DNA of 64,000 nt from Zingiber officinale (lineage: Eukaryota; Streptophyta; Magnoliopsida; Zingiberales; Zingiberaceae), in the NCBI RefSeq assembly GCF_018446385.1, contig NC_055987.1:8641705-8705704 (forward strand), in the 5' to 3' direction. Shown one piece after another: positions 21,458 through 34,661 of this stretch. Position 1 is the first letter of the stretch. Every line of letters starts with the position of its first letter. A program made the position numbers and the translations under genes. Below the pieces are notes generated by a model, which was not told where the DNA came from, did not search any database, and saw only the letters and a list, made by a program, of their open reading frames with translations.

Positions 21458-24400
21458 ATGGGTTGGCTGAGCAAATTTTTTAAAGGCTCCAGCCATAGAG
21501 TATCGGAGGGGCAATATCAAGACAGATATGGGGATGATGGAGTTTGGAATGAACCATTTAATTCCTTGGTAAGTGGTAAATTACAAGGATCTAAACTTTC
21601 TTGTTCCCCCTTTTATCAAACAATTTGTTTCAGCTTGCCTATTGCTTCTTTGCCACATGATCTCATCATTCCATTTCCTTCCATGGTGAAAATAAAATTT
21701 GTGAATTTGATAATAACTCAATGAAACATGTTATTGAGGAGGTTGAGGATCTATTTAGGTGTGCTTATTGGCCTTATTCATAATGTATATGTGTGGGTAA
21801 TCATTCTGGGCTCAAACATTTATTGCAATTTTTCAAGACATGGTATCAGATATTTCTCCTTATCTACCTTAACTACATCAACCACACATGGGTGATTGTC
21901 CATGTAGCAAATCTCTACAAATATCTTGACTATGCTTAGTACAATTATTGTCAGAAGAATAGTGTATCCTCCATGTCCATGTCCATCACACCAATTTTTT
22001 TTCCCCGGGACCAATATGAACCAAAGGACTTACTGTTTTGCGCACATAGTTTTGAAATTCCTGTTGTTAGGGCAGAGCGATAACCCTAGAATTAGAAATT
22101 TGGATTTGACCTAAGAGATGGGAGAACAATTGTATGAACAACATGACAAAGACTATGTTGGATCTGTGTGTTCGAAGGGGGGGGGGGGGGTTGAATATTG
22201 ACCGTCGTTTAGACTTAGGTACATTGTTAAACATCGAAACCTTAGAGGTTGATTGTACCAACAGAGTCTTTATATTCTTTATTTTAAAATGCACAAATAT
22301 CATCACAAAACTTAGGAAATAGTTTGCATAGAAGGCCCTAGCCACCCGCTGTTTTCTTCTGAAAAAATAAAACAGGTTGTTCTTCAGATCACTCATTGTT
22401 TGACACAGCTATGAGGAAACCAATTTTTTTTGGGTACTTAAGAGTTTTTTCCACCACTAAATTCTTAACACAAAAATTTTTTATATCACAAATGCAGGGA
22501 ACACAGAATCCCCTATCAGACTATGAAAATGAAGATATAGATCGTGCAATTGCACTTTCCTTATCTGAAGAAGAGCATAAAAAAGTAAAACCGACAGGTA
22601 AGTTCTATGCTATCCTATGTTGTATCAATAGCATATCTTGCCATACAATCTTTCATTCAATTTTTTTCTTTATACATAATAATACTATTCCAGAATGCAA
22701 AAGATTGTCTCTTTTCTTTTGCTGTTGTTTATGCTTGTTTGTGTTTCCATTTTTTGCATTACTCTTTTTCAACTGGGATTCAAATCTAGGCTTGGGCCAA
22801 CTCAAACTAGAAACAAATATGATGTGTTGAAAAAACAGATCAAACCCAATTAACCACAGGTGAAAATATGCTAGATTTGTGCTTTGTTAAAATGCTGAAC
22901 CTGATTTCCATTTCTAAGTTTTCTGATCTATACTTGTGGACTAGTTGGATAGGTCTATCCCAATCAGACTACTAGTCTGTGTTTGTGGCTCTGAGAACTA
23001 TAGGAAAATCAACACATCTTCCTTTCTCAGACACATCTCTTATGTCTATATTCGTCAGCAATGCATATTTTGTGATTTGGAGTCAAATATAGATTGGTAG
23101 TGGATTTGTGAGAGCACCATCATCAAAAACTGTGCTGATCCGGGATCTTATCCCATTGAACTCAATGCAATACTTAATACTAAAGATATATGTCATAGCC
23201 TTTAGATACTTTACGCTGATTATGAAGATATAAAGAAACCATTATTCTTGTTTTGATTTGGCATCTACGTTGATAATTTTATAGTGGCTTCATAAGATAC
23301 TAAAATAAATAAAATAGAATATGTACTGGATAATATAATAAGTTGCATAGTCATAATCATTTGAGGCTGGCTATATGGATCTATTCCACCATTGTGCTTG
23401 GTGCTCTATGCAAGGTCATATTATTTGCAACACAGGTCATTTCTTTTAGCTATATCATTATGGTAGTATCACTTGGTTTGTACCTTCAACTTTAATTGCT
23501 TCAATTTTTTTAATCATAAATGTATTAAGTAAAAAATAGCGAGAGTATACTTTTTGGTGAAAATATCTTGTATTCATATGCTAACTATGAGAAATCTAAT
23601 AAATGCATGTGCTAGAACTCTAGTATGTTCTTCAGTGTTTGTGAAACTGAAATTTGAAAAAAAAATTAATTTTAAATTGCACTTGGAAAGCACTTTTAGG
23701 CACATTTCTTTGGGAATTCTCCCATTAAAATTATTATTTTCTTGTGATGGATATGTGAGGGGTTGTTTCTGTTGAAAATAAGGATGATATTTTAGTTCAA
23801 GGAATCATTGTATCCATAAGTTTAATAAGCATATCTTTCATCTTGGATTTTCAATGGAAATAACAACCATTAGATTCTTTCAGTTTATTTAACTTTAATG
23901 TTTTTCTTTTTTATCTTTAATTTTTTTTAAAAAAAATTATCTTTGTTACAGAATGGATTAAAATGCATGATCTTTCTTGATGAAATGGTCTCTTTGATTA
24001 TTCTTTAGAATGCCTCTTTTATTGATACTGATGTATTAAAGTTTGTGAGTTTCTTCTTTTGCAATGCATAATTTTATTAAAAGATTGAAATCTTCTGGAT
24101 AATCCATAATACTCCTAGAAGATTCCTTGATGCCTTAATAGTTAATAATAGTCAACACGCTACCTATAATTTGATTTGGTTTCTTAATTGTTGCTTTCTG
24201 TTAGAAAATGTTTCTAGCTTGGAGGAAGATGAGCAGCTTGCAAGGGCTTTGCAAGAAAGTCTTAATGTATATTCTCCTCCTCGAGAAAATGGCCATTCTT
24301 TTCAGCCAATGCCATTTCTGTTCTCATCAGGGTTCAGGTGATTTTGCTTCTAAACCTGGTCTAGTTTAAATACTTGATTCATTCTCAAGAGCATCAGAGA

Positions 24401-27400
24401 TATGGAATGGAACAGATGTTATATAATATGTGTAATATATATTATCTGTTGTTTCTCTTTCTCGAGTTATTTTTCGGATGGGTTCTACAGGATTGATGTT
24501 TAGTTTTGGTCAAATAACATAATCAAAGCGTTCTTATCAGTTTTTGGTAAAGTTGTGTACCATATTTGATAACACATGTAGTCAGTTTCGAGTGTAAAAT
24601 TGATCGTTATGGGCGAGCCTGAGGTGATTATGGCACCATTGCCGTGGTGTTTACTCCATGATGTTGTTTTGCTTTGTTTGCCATAATAGTCAACTTGGGA
24701 ATCAGCAATGTGTATTGATCAGATAGTAGGGATTAGACAATAACACTTGACCAAATGGTGAAAACTTGGAATTCATGGCTTGTTTTTATATACTCGGCCA
24801 ATTAACTACTTTTCCTTGGTAATGTCAGGAATCTAATTTGGTACAAGATAATTGCTTCTAGGTGGAAATAACCAAATAAAATTCAATTTGAAAAGAAAAT
24901 TTGAGACTTTAATTTCACTTCTGGTGACCTATAGACTAATAGAAAAAGTTACTGGATTGTCAGTCAAAATACAAGCACATATTTTTATAACAGGTATACA
25001 GTTTATTGAACTGTCTGAATGCCAGAACTTTATCATATTTTCTGCCATTCTGAAAAATTCATGCACCATACACTGAATATGTTAATTGTGTTTACAACGT
25101 ACAGGTATGTTTCATTATCTTTTCAAGTATGCATTTTTTTTATCATCATTCAAATTTGAGCAAAAGGAAAAAGTTTTAGGATTTCAAATCATGGTGTATC
25201 ATCAAATGTTCCTATTATTCCAGTTGGTAAATACTAGAAGAAAAGTTATCACATAGACAAGTTTGACGATGATATTGATTTGCAGCGGAATGGACTCGAA
25301 GCAATGCTAACGCCTTAATTTACTTGGTATTCACCTCAAGCGAGGTGACTAATCCAAGGATCTGGCGCTCTCTCACACATCCACTATGAAAGAGCACCTT
25401 CTCGGAAACAATCCGGAGGTCGAAAAGCCTCGTAAAAGTTCACACACAGAAATACAAGAAGAAGAATAAGAGGAAGCCAATACAATAAGAAATCTTACCA
25501 GATTTATAGCAAATGAATCCCTAGTTTTTTTCTTCTTGCTTGTAGACACCTCTTAATGAACTTGGAAGTGAAGCAATGCTTCACTCTAAGCCTCCAAGAA
25601 CTGGTGTGAAGTTGGTGAGAAATGTGGACGAGAGAGTTGTTGAAACAATGTTGAGCAAAACCCTTTTCTAGGGCTCTTCAAGCGCCTTAATCGATTAAGA
25701 ATCTTCTTAATCGATTACTGCAATCACCACATCAGCAACCTGCTCAGAACAACTATATTTTCGAACCTTAAGCAATTACCCTAATCGCTTAAGCAGGGCG
25801 TAATTGATTACCCTAATCGATTACGCTCCCTTCTGTTCAATCGTGAGAGGGTCGTAAGTGATTAAGCTTCCCTGCTTAATCACTTACTGTAACTTTTATT
25901 TTAAATAGAAAGCTTCTTAAGCGATTGCCTAATCGATTAGGCACCCGATTAGACACCTCTCTGTGCATTCGCGAAAACTGGCTCAATTGATCACCATTAT
26001 CTATTAAGCATGCCGTAATCGATTATCATAATCAATTACGACCCTTTCTGTTTCCTCAGAGAGAGGTCGTTAAGCGATCACCCTGATTGCTTAAGGCTTG
26101 CTAAATTGCTTACCGTAAGCGATTTAGCAACCCTAGCTCCTAAACTCGAGTCCTAGGGTTCCTTGCCCAACATCCGGTCAACCGTGACATGTTGGGATTC
26201 CTTGCCTACCATCTGGTCAAACATAACTTGCTGGGACTTCTTCATCAAGTGCCCGGTCAATCCTTTGACCCACTTGGACTTTCAATCACTAGGTGTTTGG
26301 TCAACCTTTGACCCACCTGGATTTTCAACTGTCTGGCTTCACTCACCAGGACTTCCTCACTGCCTAGCTTCACTCACTAGGGTTTTTCACCTAGCTTCAC
26401 TCACCGGACTTTTCATCTACCTATTAGGACTTTTCATTTGCCTAGTTTCACTCATTAGAGCTTTTCACCTATCTTCACTCATTGGGATTTTCCATCTGCC
26501 TAGCTTCACTCACTAGGGCTTTTCAACTGCCTGACTTCACTCACTAGGACTTTCACATCAAGTGTCTGGTCAACATGACCCACTTGGATTTTCTTCCTCT
26601 GTCAACCTTTCCGTTGATCTTGCCCTTGTCTAATTTCCAGTTAAGACTTCTCAGTCAAGTATCCGGTCAACCTTAACCTACTTGACTCTTATTTACATCA
26701 AATTGGTCAAACTTTGACTAGAGGAGAATTACACCAATAATCTCCCTAAACAGACAATTGCACCCGCAATCTCCATATATTATCAAGCATCAAAACTCAA
26801 ACATCAAGACTCAAGCTTAGTCAAACTAGTCAACCTTGACCTAGGAAAATTACACCAATAATCATGACATTTTCAATGAAAAAATACCATCGCTTGCACT
26901 CACTGTGTCTCTTGGTTTCCTTTTGTTACTATAGTCCAGTGCCAAATGATTTGAACTCAATGCTTCTTGTTTCTCATTATTTTATACCTTGATGCTGTAG
27001 GATGTGCGCTGGATGTAATAATGAGATTGGCCATGGCCGTTTTCTTAGTTGCATGGATGCTTATTGGCATCCAGAATGTTTTTGTTGCCATTCCTGTAAA
27101 CAGCCAATATCTGATTATGAGGTAAATATTAACGGCTATGGTATATGTATACACGGACAATATTTAATACTCACTAAGTCACCATTCTTCCTTGTTACAG
27201 TTCTCCATGTCTGGGAATTATCCATACCATAAATCTTGCTACAAGGAGCTTTATCATCCCAAATGTGATGTATGCAAGCAATTTGTGAGTACTTATCTTT
27301 CTAGAAAATCCTTGGAATAATATAATGAGAATTAGAAAAAGATCATTGGTCTTTATTTTGTTGAAAGTTTAAATAATAGTAACATAATATGAGAAAGGAC

Positions 27401-30400
27401 ATTTCATCACTTCTTTCTTGCAAAAGAAAGGACATTTTATTTTGTTATCTGCAAAGGATATTTATTGTTTGGACTTGTTTGTTCCAATTAACTCATCATT
27501 GCATAATATTCCTTGTCTTTTTGATGTTGAAATTCTTGTATTCAATAACTTGAAGCTTACGGTCTCATGTCACAGGATCTGTAATTATTACTTATTACTT
27601 AGTATGTTCATCTTGTCAAGACATCTAAGGTTGACTTGTGGTGGAACATGCATAATAATTACTAAGAGAAAGACTTGTGTCATTCTCTGGAACCCAGTTA
27701 GCATGATCACCTCATGTTGCTAAGACCTCAGACTTTTCGTTGACTGCTAAATTCCACAGATTTCACGGTAACAATAAGAAATATTCCTGTTGCAGATTTC
27801 TGTCAAACTATTTGAGCTTTTCATCACTTGATTAAACTTTTTTTTAAGAACCTCTACCTAATAAACTAATAGACCTGTATCACGGGCTTCTCTTGAGGAA
27901 AAAAGTGGAAACAACTCTCACTGATACTAGATTCAAAATCAAGATAAAAGTTTCCTTGCTTAAGCATGAGGCATAAATATAACCAAAGGTAAAATTGGAA
28001 TGTGGTCACTGGTAATTTGGTTATTTATTTATTTATTCAACCAAATGTCATACTTCTCTTAGCATCCAATAATCAATCCATATCTACCATTCTTTAACAA
28101 AGGTCATATTTAATCGTAGTTCAAGTTTGCAACCCTAATGTTTTTCTTCTTTTTTTTTTTTGTGTAAAAGAGGAAGGAAAACCCAGGAGTACCCCATTAT
28201 TAATGAAGAAAAGGTTGCAGAATATTTATATATAATGAAGTGATCTGAGAGAAGGAAACAAAGAAAAAGTGAACTGGGATTCTATTTTTATATAGAGAAT
28301 CCTTATATTTGATAAGCGTTTCATTTTAATTTATCCTTGTAATTAAAATTGGGATTATATTTTGCTACATAATAATAACACAACTCACTTTTCTTCTCGG
28401 GCAGTTTCTTAATTATGGTACTTCACCTAATGAAGTTAGGCCAGGCATTGATTGTTTTCTGTAGGTAGCTTAGGTTCAACAATTTGGATCTTTTATGCAA
28501 GGTTTAAAATTTTGACCCATGCCGAGGTTTCAGTTTTGGACTAGAATGATACAGTTTCGACACCGTATCGTGTCGTGCCGATATAGTTTTAGTGTTTTTT
28601 AAATATAACATATATTAATTAAAAAATAAAATATTTAACTTAAATATTTAAAAAATAAACAATATAAAAAATAATCTTTAAAAAAGGAAAAGATATGAAA
28701 ATAGATAATAAATAAATAAAAATTTTATGAGGGTTTAATAAAACCTATTTAGATTATCTCCATCATAACTAGGAGTTGATTAAAATAATTAACCTAAATT
28801 TAATTAAAAAAAATCTGAAATCCTACACCAGACGCGAGCTCGCGCTACTTCGGCGGTGCCGCGGGGTTGCGCGACCCCTCAGCCATGGCCACGGGGATTG
28901 CGTGACTCCTCCGGGGCGATCACGACGGTCGTGCAACCCCTCTGCATCAGTCTCAGGGTCGCACAACGTCTCTGTGGCGGTAGGGAAAGGGTTATGCGAC
29001 CCCTCTGCTGCTGTTGCGAGGTCGACCGACCCCTTCGCTGCGACCACGAGGTTGCGCAACACGTCGCAATTGTCGTGGGTTTGGTGCCGGGCATGGGGGC
29101 GCGCAACACATCACAGTTGTTGTGGGTCTGGTGCCGGGGTCGTGCCGGTGCCGGTTGCCAAGCGGAACGAGATGTTTCGCTCGTTTCGACTGCCTCGGCA
29201 CGACACTTTAAACCATGCTTTTATGTTTCCTTCTCAGTTGATGTTGAAGTTGCTGTCTCTACTGATAAGAACCTTTTATATCATGTTGCTAGGCCCAATG
29301 GGAATACTGTCCTTGTTATTTTATCAACAAAAATGCCTTAGTTTCTTGTCAATTGTCCTCTGCAATGATACACCGATTATTGTTCATGAAGATTAACAAA
29401 ATATAAACAGATGATTATTTGTCAATCCAATTTACCATGAAAGGCCATGCTTCTGAAATCTAAACCTGTCTCACTATGTACGTTGACTTTTGGATGCTTA
29501 GTCTCAAATTCTGCTGCAGCTATATTAAGGAATTCCATAATGAGCTTTTTCTTTTAAGAAGTTTTGGCTAATGCATTGCCTATTATCATGATTTTTTTTT
29601 CAGATACCGACAAATATGAATGGCCTTATTGAGTACAGAGCACATCCTTTCTGGTTGCAGAAGTATTGCCCTTCTCATGAAATGGATGGTACACCAAGAT
29701 GCTGTAGTTGTGAAAGAATGGAGGTTCTTTTTAAGTTTCTAATATCAAGCTTCAAGTTTTAGAAAATTTATTTACTTGGATACAATTTATTAATAATGGC
29801 TTTCTCTGTCGACATAAAAACCTTTTATCTTCTCAGTATATTTGCATAATGTTTTTTTAATTATGTGGTATTTTATTCCCTTCTGTTTTATGCAAATTCC
29901 AGCCCAGAGACTCAAAGTATGTCACTTTAGATGATGGGAGGAAGCTCTGCTTAGAGTGCCTTGATTCCTCAATAATGGATACAAGTGAATGCCAACCACT
30001 ATATCTTGATATACAGGAATTTTATGAAGGCCTAAATATGAAAATTGAACAGCAGGTTCCTTTGCTTCTTGTTGAGAGACAAGCTCTAAATGAGGCCATG
30101 GAAGGAGAGAAACATGTGAGCCAATTGCATGGAAATAATTGTTGTCATTATTTATTCAGAATTTAGCACGATGTTTGGTTTTCTTTTGTTTAGGGTCATC
30201 ATCGCCTCCCAGAAACAAGAGGCCTTTGCCTATCTGAGGAACAGACTGTTAGCACGGTAGAAACTTTAGTCACCTGACTTAGTTTTTTTGATTCCTGGTT
30301 CAGTGATATTCAGGTTGCATTATTTTTGTGTTTTTTCCATCCTTGACCTTTTCATCAATACAACTTCAAATGTGGATAGATTTTAAGGAGACCGAGGATT

Positions 30401-31505
30401 GGGGCTGGAAACAGAGTCATGGACATGATAACAGAGCCATATAGATTGACTCGTAGATGTGAAGTAACTGCAATTCTCATTTTGTATGGTCTCCCAAGGT
30501 ATTGCAAAATGCACGTTATTTTCCGTTGAAAATGACTTAAGCTCTTTAGAATACCCTACCAACCTTTTGCAATAGGCTACCAAAAGGTTAGATAACTTAC
30601 AGAAAAGTTTGCCATTTAGAGAGAATATCATCGATTGAATTCACAAGTGATATGTGGTCCAATACGTTTGCTGAACTTATTCTGTTCTTGTTTGTACAGA
30701 CTACTAACAGGATCCATTTTAGCTCATGAGATGATGCACGCATGGCTCCGGCTCAAAGGTAGGTAGTTAATACTGATTTTAAATCTAATGGGTCTTCATG
30801 TTCTCAGTTGGGTAGGCATGAATTCATTTATTATAAATTTGCACCCGACACTTTAATCTATGTGAAATTAATTTGTTCAAGTCTTAAAAGAATTGGATCA
30901 GATTTTAGCTCACTGCTTGCCTTTCCTGTGTATTAAACTATAGCTACCAGCTCAAAATGACTTGGGCTTATAACTTTTTTTGGATATACTGTTTTGGCTT
31001 GGAGTGTTCGGGTGTACACACGCAACTGGATAATAGTCATTTCTAGTGTGATGAAAGAGTCATGAAAAGAATTCTCCATTTTAAGTTGCAACAAAAAATT
31101 GACAACACTTGAAAGTATTTTGTGAGCTTCTAAAAACTGAATTTGTTTTTAATTCTTTTTTAATTCATCTGCCCTTCTCATTGCCTTGTAGGCTATCGGA
31201 CCCTTAGTCAAGAAGTTGAAGAAGGGATTTGTCAGGTTCTAGCACATATGTGGCTGGATTCAGAGATTCTGGGAGGTTCTGGCAGTAATGTTGCATCTAC
31301 CTCTTCCTCCTCTTCCACATCATCGAAGAAGGGTTCAAGGTCTCAGTTTGAGAGGAAACTTGGAGATTTTTTTAAGCACCAGATTGAATCTGACACATCG
31401 CCGGCTTACGGAGATGGTTTCAGAGCTGGTAACCAAGCGGTTCTTCACTACGGCCTCCGTCGCACCCTCGATCATATCAAATTAACAGGCACATTTCCTA
31501 TGTGA
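21458..31505 (+). CDS. DA1: DA1/DAR-family ubiquitin receptor and LIM-domain peptidase (11 coding exons, 478 aa)
   Basis: Exons: 21458-21568, 22498-22597, 24205-24337, 27001-27121, 27201-27284, 29604-29723, 29903-30115, 30194-30256, 30380-30498, 30700-30758 and 31192-31505; total 1437 nt, all phases agree. Ubiquitin-interacting motifs lie at about 49-64 ([14 protein letters not shown]) and 78-91 ([12 protein letters not shown]). A LIM domain starts at Cys117/Cys120, with ligands through Cys147 and a second finger at about 165-183. A second Cys/His-rich LIM-like part follows at 200-245. The zinc peptidase motif HEMMH is at 364-368, with EEG downstream at 384-386 as probable third ligand. In Arabidopsis, DA1 is activated by ubiquitylation and cleaves growth regulators to limit organ size. 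The protein is somewhat shorter than Arabidopsis DA1, so this could be a DAR paralogue. The exon ending at 29723 uses an unusual donor, GTTCTT. Confidence 0.93.
22156..22395 (+). repeat. Copia LTR-start-like fragment in DA1 intron 2
   Basis: TGTTGGATCTGTGTGTTCGA followed by a 13-G run and TTGAATATT resembles the starts of the Copia LTRs at 38921, 47209 (TGTTAGGATC, G-run, GTGAATAG) and 62641 (TGTTAGATC, G-run, TGAATAGAC). The other end was not found. Confidence 0.4.
22598..24204. other. DA1 intron between coding exons 2 and 3
   Basis: AT-rich intron. No recognised element was seen. Confidence 0.5.
25685..26135. repeat. Array of short inverted words with core TAATCGATTA
   Basis: Examples are TTAATCGATTAAGAATCTTC followed by its inverse, CTTAATCGATTAC, AGCGATTGCCTAATCGATTA, and TCGTTAAGCGATCACC with TGATTGCTTAAGG. 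Adjacent words are often reverse complements with short spacers and would fold into hairpins. Confidence 0.65.
26325..26560. repeat. Degenerate tandem repeat around CTTCACTCACTAGG
   Basis: About eight units of 25-40 bp with CCTAGCTTCACTCACTAGG and ACTTTTCATCTGC variants lie within the LTR-like insertion. Confidence 0.65.
27285..28489. other. DA1 intron sequence left of the MITE
   Basis: AT-rich intron. No further feature is recognised. Confidence 0.5.
28498..29217. mobile_element. hAT-type non-autonomous element (MITE-like, 720 bp) in a DA1 intron
   Basis: Eight-bp target duplication CTTTTATG occurs at 28490-28497 and 29218-29225. Imperfect terminal inverted repeats are CAAGGTTTAAAATTTTGACC on the left and CATGGTTTAAAGTGTCGTGC on the right (read inward), both continuing into TGCCGAGG. 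The left third is AT-rich. The right two-thirds (28830-29200) is very GC-rich with repeated GCGACCCCTC words and no convincing ORF. Eight-bp duplication and CA-GG termini point to hAT. Confidence 0.78.
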
Positions 31506-32903
31506 GGAATACGAGATTACGTGGATCACTTAGCCCTTCGATTGGATTCGAGGGTCTGAAGCTTTCCAAGAAAGATTACAGCTTTTTTTTGAGGAACCAA
31601 AATGAAAAGACTATGCTGGTAAACAAGGGAAGTTATCAATCAACTGTATAAGTTAAATCCAAAATGATTAATTCTTTTTTATGAAGTGTTACTATACTTT
31701 ACACTAATAAGCTGGATTTAATCCACTTCCACAAACAGTTTCTCGCAACTTTTTTTGTGCAGTTCAATGTAAAGTTTTTAGGAAACACAAAATAATACAC
31801 AGATTTTTGCTGTTTGCGCGAAGAATTACTGAAAACTTTTTTTATTTAAAACTTTATGCTCGATTCTATCATTTGTTTCTACCTCTGGGAATTAGAGTGG
31901 AAATTTGAAAACTCATGCTCTCAAGGTTGGTTCCAAAATGTTTTATTTAACTGTTTTTAAAAACAAAATGTCACATCGAAAGGATGATCACCTTTTACTA
32001 GTTGCACACGCATGATGTAAGTATTTGCATGCTCAAGCTGAAGCCTAACATTTTGTTCAACAAGTTCATTATCAAATATTCATTCTTGGCATGAGTTTCC
32101 AAAGTCATCCTTCAAGTGGCATCATGCGTAGCAAGACCACTCACTATAAGACTGATCGATATCGAGTTTAGTTACTTCTTGTTCAGGGTCACTTGGGTTG
32201 CATATACGATAGGGAATTGACATAGAAAGCAACTCACAACAATGTCATACAATAGAAGTCGTTCTCTCTCACGATAAAAGCAATAAATCTTGTAGGTGAT
32301 CAAGAAGAACAACCTTTGTGAATTTTATTTTATGTTGGACTTTCTATTACCCTTTAGAAGATCATTTTTTATTAACTTAATTAATATTTGCAAAATATTA
32401 AAAAATCTTAAATCAGTGTTAATTGAGCAGAAGATATATTATATTTTCGTTGAACCAAGTATTAAATAATTGAAATTCAAAAAGACACAGTTTAGTCTCA
32501 TTCATGACTAATATTTATTTTACACTATATTTTTTTAAGTTTTTCTTACCAGTGTTTGTAACTCTTCTCATTATGCCTTAGTCTTCTAGTATTTTGGAAT
32601 AATTTTCTTAATTTTGGTTCATGTTTTTCTCTATAGTTTAGCCTAATTCTTTAGTTTTTAATTTTCATGATCTCCTTTACCGACGTGTTTTTTTATTATT
32701 ATTTAGATATGTACCCCAGATTATTGAGTATGTTTATATCTATGTACCATTTTCAATCTTTTATTTAAATTATTAACCTATTATTTTTTTTTAAATGCAG
32801 ATGTCACCCAAACTACTTCATTTATAAACTAGTTTAATCATATCAGTCCCTAGGGCCATGGCAACACGGTAAGATATCCAGGCTGTCACCAGGTACCAAC
32901 GAT
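31506..32903. other. 3' UTR of the DA1-like gene and intergenic sequence
   Basis: AT-rich. No gene or RNA was recognised. Confidence 0.55.
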
Positions 32904-33529
32904 TAGCGCTATAAATAAGTCAAGCTGAGCCGAGCTTTGGGGTGTTCAAGCTTATTTGATAAGGTAGCCAAGTCGAGTTGAGCCGATCTTAAAATGAATC
33001 AAACTTTTGAAATCAGTGTTCAAGTTTGACTTGGTTTATTTTTTATAAACTTGAGCTTGTTTGAAACTTGGCTTGAGCTTGGTTCATTTAAATGTTATCA
33101 AGCTCTCAATTCAAGCATAGCTTGAGCTTGGTTTGAGTTTTGTTCGTTTAGATGTTATCAAGCTCTCAATTCAAGCTTGTTTGATTGTTTGAAACTTTTA
33201 GTTATTTGATTGATTATTGAGCTTGATAATTTAAATTTATTTATTTATTTTATTTTATTTTATTTTATTATTTATTTAGCATATTGAAAAGAGTTTTGTT
33301 AATAAATATGGTTCGTGAACATTGTTCATGAACAACACATTATTTACGAACGTTATTCATGAACGTTAACGAGCTGAACACATATGTGTTCAAGTTTGTT
33401 TGCTTAGCTTAACGAGTTGTTCAAGCTTGTTTGTTTAATTAATTTTATGTATATTGAATGAACATAAATAAACTTTTACCAAGCTGAACATCAAACTTGT
33501 TCATGAACGCTTGATTCATTTACAACCCT
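32904..33529. repeat. Probable MITE with imperfect inverted ends
   Basis: Left end AGCGCTATAAATAAGTCAAGC and inverted right end AGGGTTGTAAATGAATCAAGC match at 16 of 21 positions. The interior has many CAAGCTTGAGCTTGG and GTTCATGAAC words. No clear target duplication was seen, so superfamily is left open. Confidence 0.45.
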
Positions 33530-34399
33530 AACCATTTTCTTCCCAATGCTTCCTTTAGTTTTCTAATTATTATTTTACCTCTAATAATTTCATAAGGTAT
33601 CTCAAATAATGAATGATCCTTGCATAGGGAGTAATTAATGCCCCAACTAATAAAAAACCTCCCCCATGAAGGGAAGGATTAAAAAGATTATATATATAAA
33701 ATAATGCAAAATCAGATAAAATTAGATCTTTTTCTGCCACCAAAATCTATGTTTTTTATTAAAAAAAATAGTTTTAGAGTTTATTTGTTAACATAGAAAA
33801 TAAGTCAAAATAGATTTTAAAATAATTATTTTAATCCGATTTAAACACTATCACGCGTGAACAATATGTTTCTATCTAAATTGGAGTTGAATGCTTTTGC
33901 TCAGGGGCGTAGTTATTTTGGGGGTGCGATCACCCCCTTTCAAATTTTGAGAAAAAAAATTAATATGGTTAAAAATTTAAAAAACATTTATTTATAAATT
34001 TAAAACTATTTAGACTTTTATGAAAAACTCCAATTAAAATCTAGCACTTTTTTTAATATTTTTCTCTCTATCTCTTTTGTCCAAATTTTTTTGATTCTAT
34101 CTGTCTCTCTAGTTTTTTTCTCTCCGCCGAAGTTTTTCCCTTTTTCTTTTTCACTATTTTGTTCCCTATCGGTGAAACTTCTTCCCGTCGAACCTTTTTT
34201 TTTTCCTCTTTTATTTTCTTCTACCTCCACTATTACCCTTTCCTTTTTCCTCTATCCCATGTTCTTCTTCCTCCCCTAATTCTCATTTTATTTTCCCCTA
34301 ATCTTAATTTTGCCCTCAAAATCCTCCGTCGCACATTGTTGCTGTCATCCACGTTGTTGTCGGCCTGTCACCGCATGCCGTTGCCAACGCGGCAACACC

Positions 34400-34520
34400 A
34401 TTATCGTTTGCTGCCAACGCTGTCATCATCGCTTCGCCGCTATTGCTGCTATCGTTTGCTGCCAACGCTGCCATCATCGCTTCGCCGCTATCGCTGCTAT
34501 CGTTTGCTGACAACGCTACT
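34400..34520. repeat. Short tandem repeat in the hAT 5' region
   Basis: Roughly 50-bp units contain TATCGTTTGCTGCCAACGCT and ATCATCGCTTCGCCGCTAT, repeated about 2.5 times. Confidence 0.7.
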
Positions 34521-34661
34521 GACGCTCCACAACAAATGTCTTTTGAAAAAAATATATAGTGTTAATTTTGCATATATTCATGTTTTTGATTTCTTTCTAT
34601 CAATTTCGTTTATTATTTGTTTTTGACTATAAATTGTTGAAAACAAATAGTCATTAATTAG

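Larger units (their letters stand above)
25240..26880 (+). repeat. Copia LTR-like insertion in the DA1 intron before the LIM exon
   Basis: TTGCAGCGGAATGG near the left end, the TATTCACCTCAAGCGAGGTG phrase and CTCGTAAAAGTTCACACAC resemble Copia LTR interiors; the LTRs at 39000 and 47290 also have GCAGCGGAAATATG. It contains about a dozen TAATCGATTA/CTTAATCGCTTAAG words (25690-26130), then CTTCACTCACTAGG repeats (26330-26560) and CAACCTTGACC words. Exact ends and target duplication were not found, so it may be truncated. Confidence 0.55.

Noticed and set aside
28776-29396. 206-aa open frame in the DA1 intron
   Set aside because: It crosses the GC-rich MITE core and its right border; overlapping frames on both strands show no domain.
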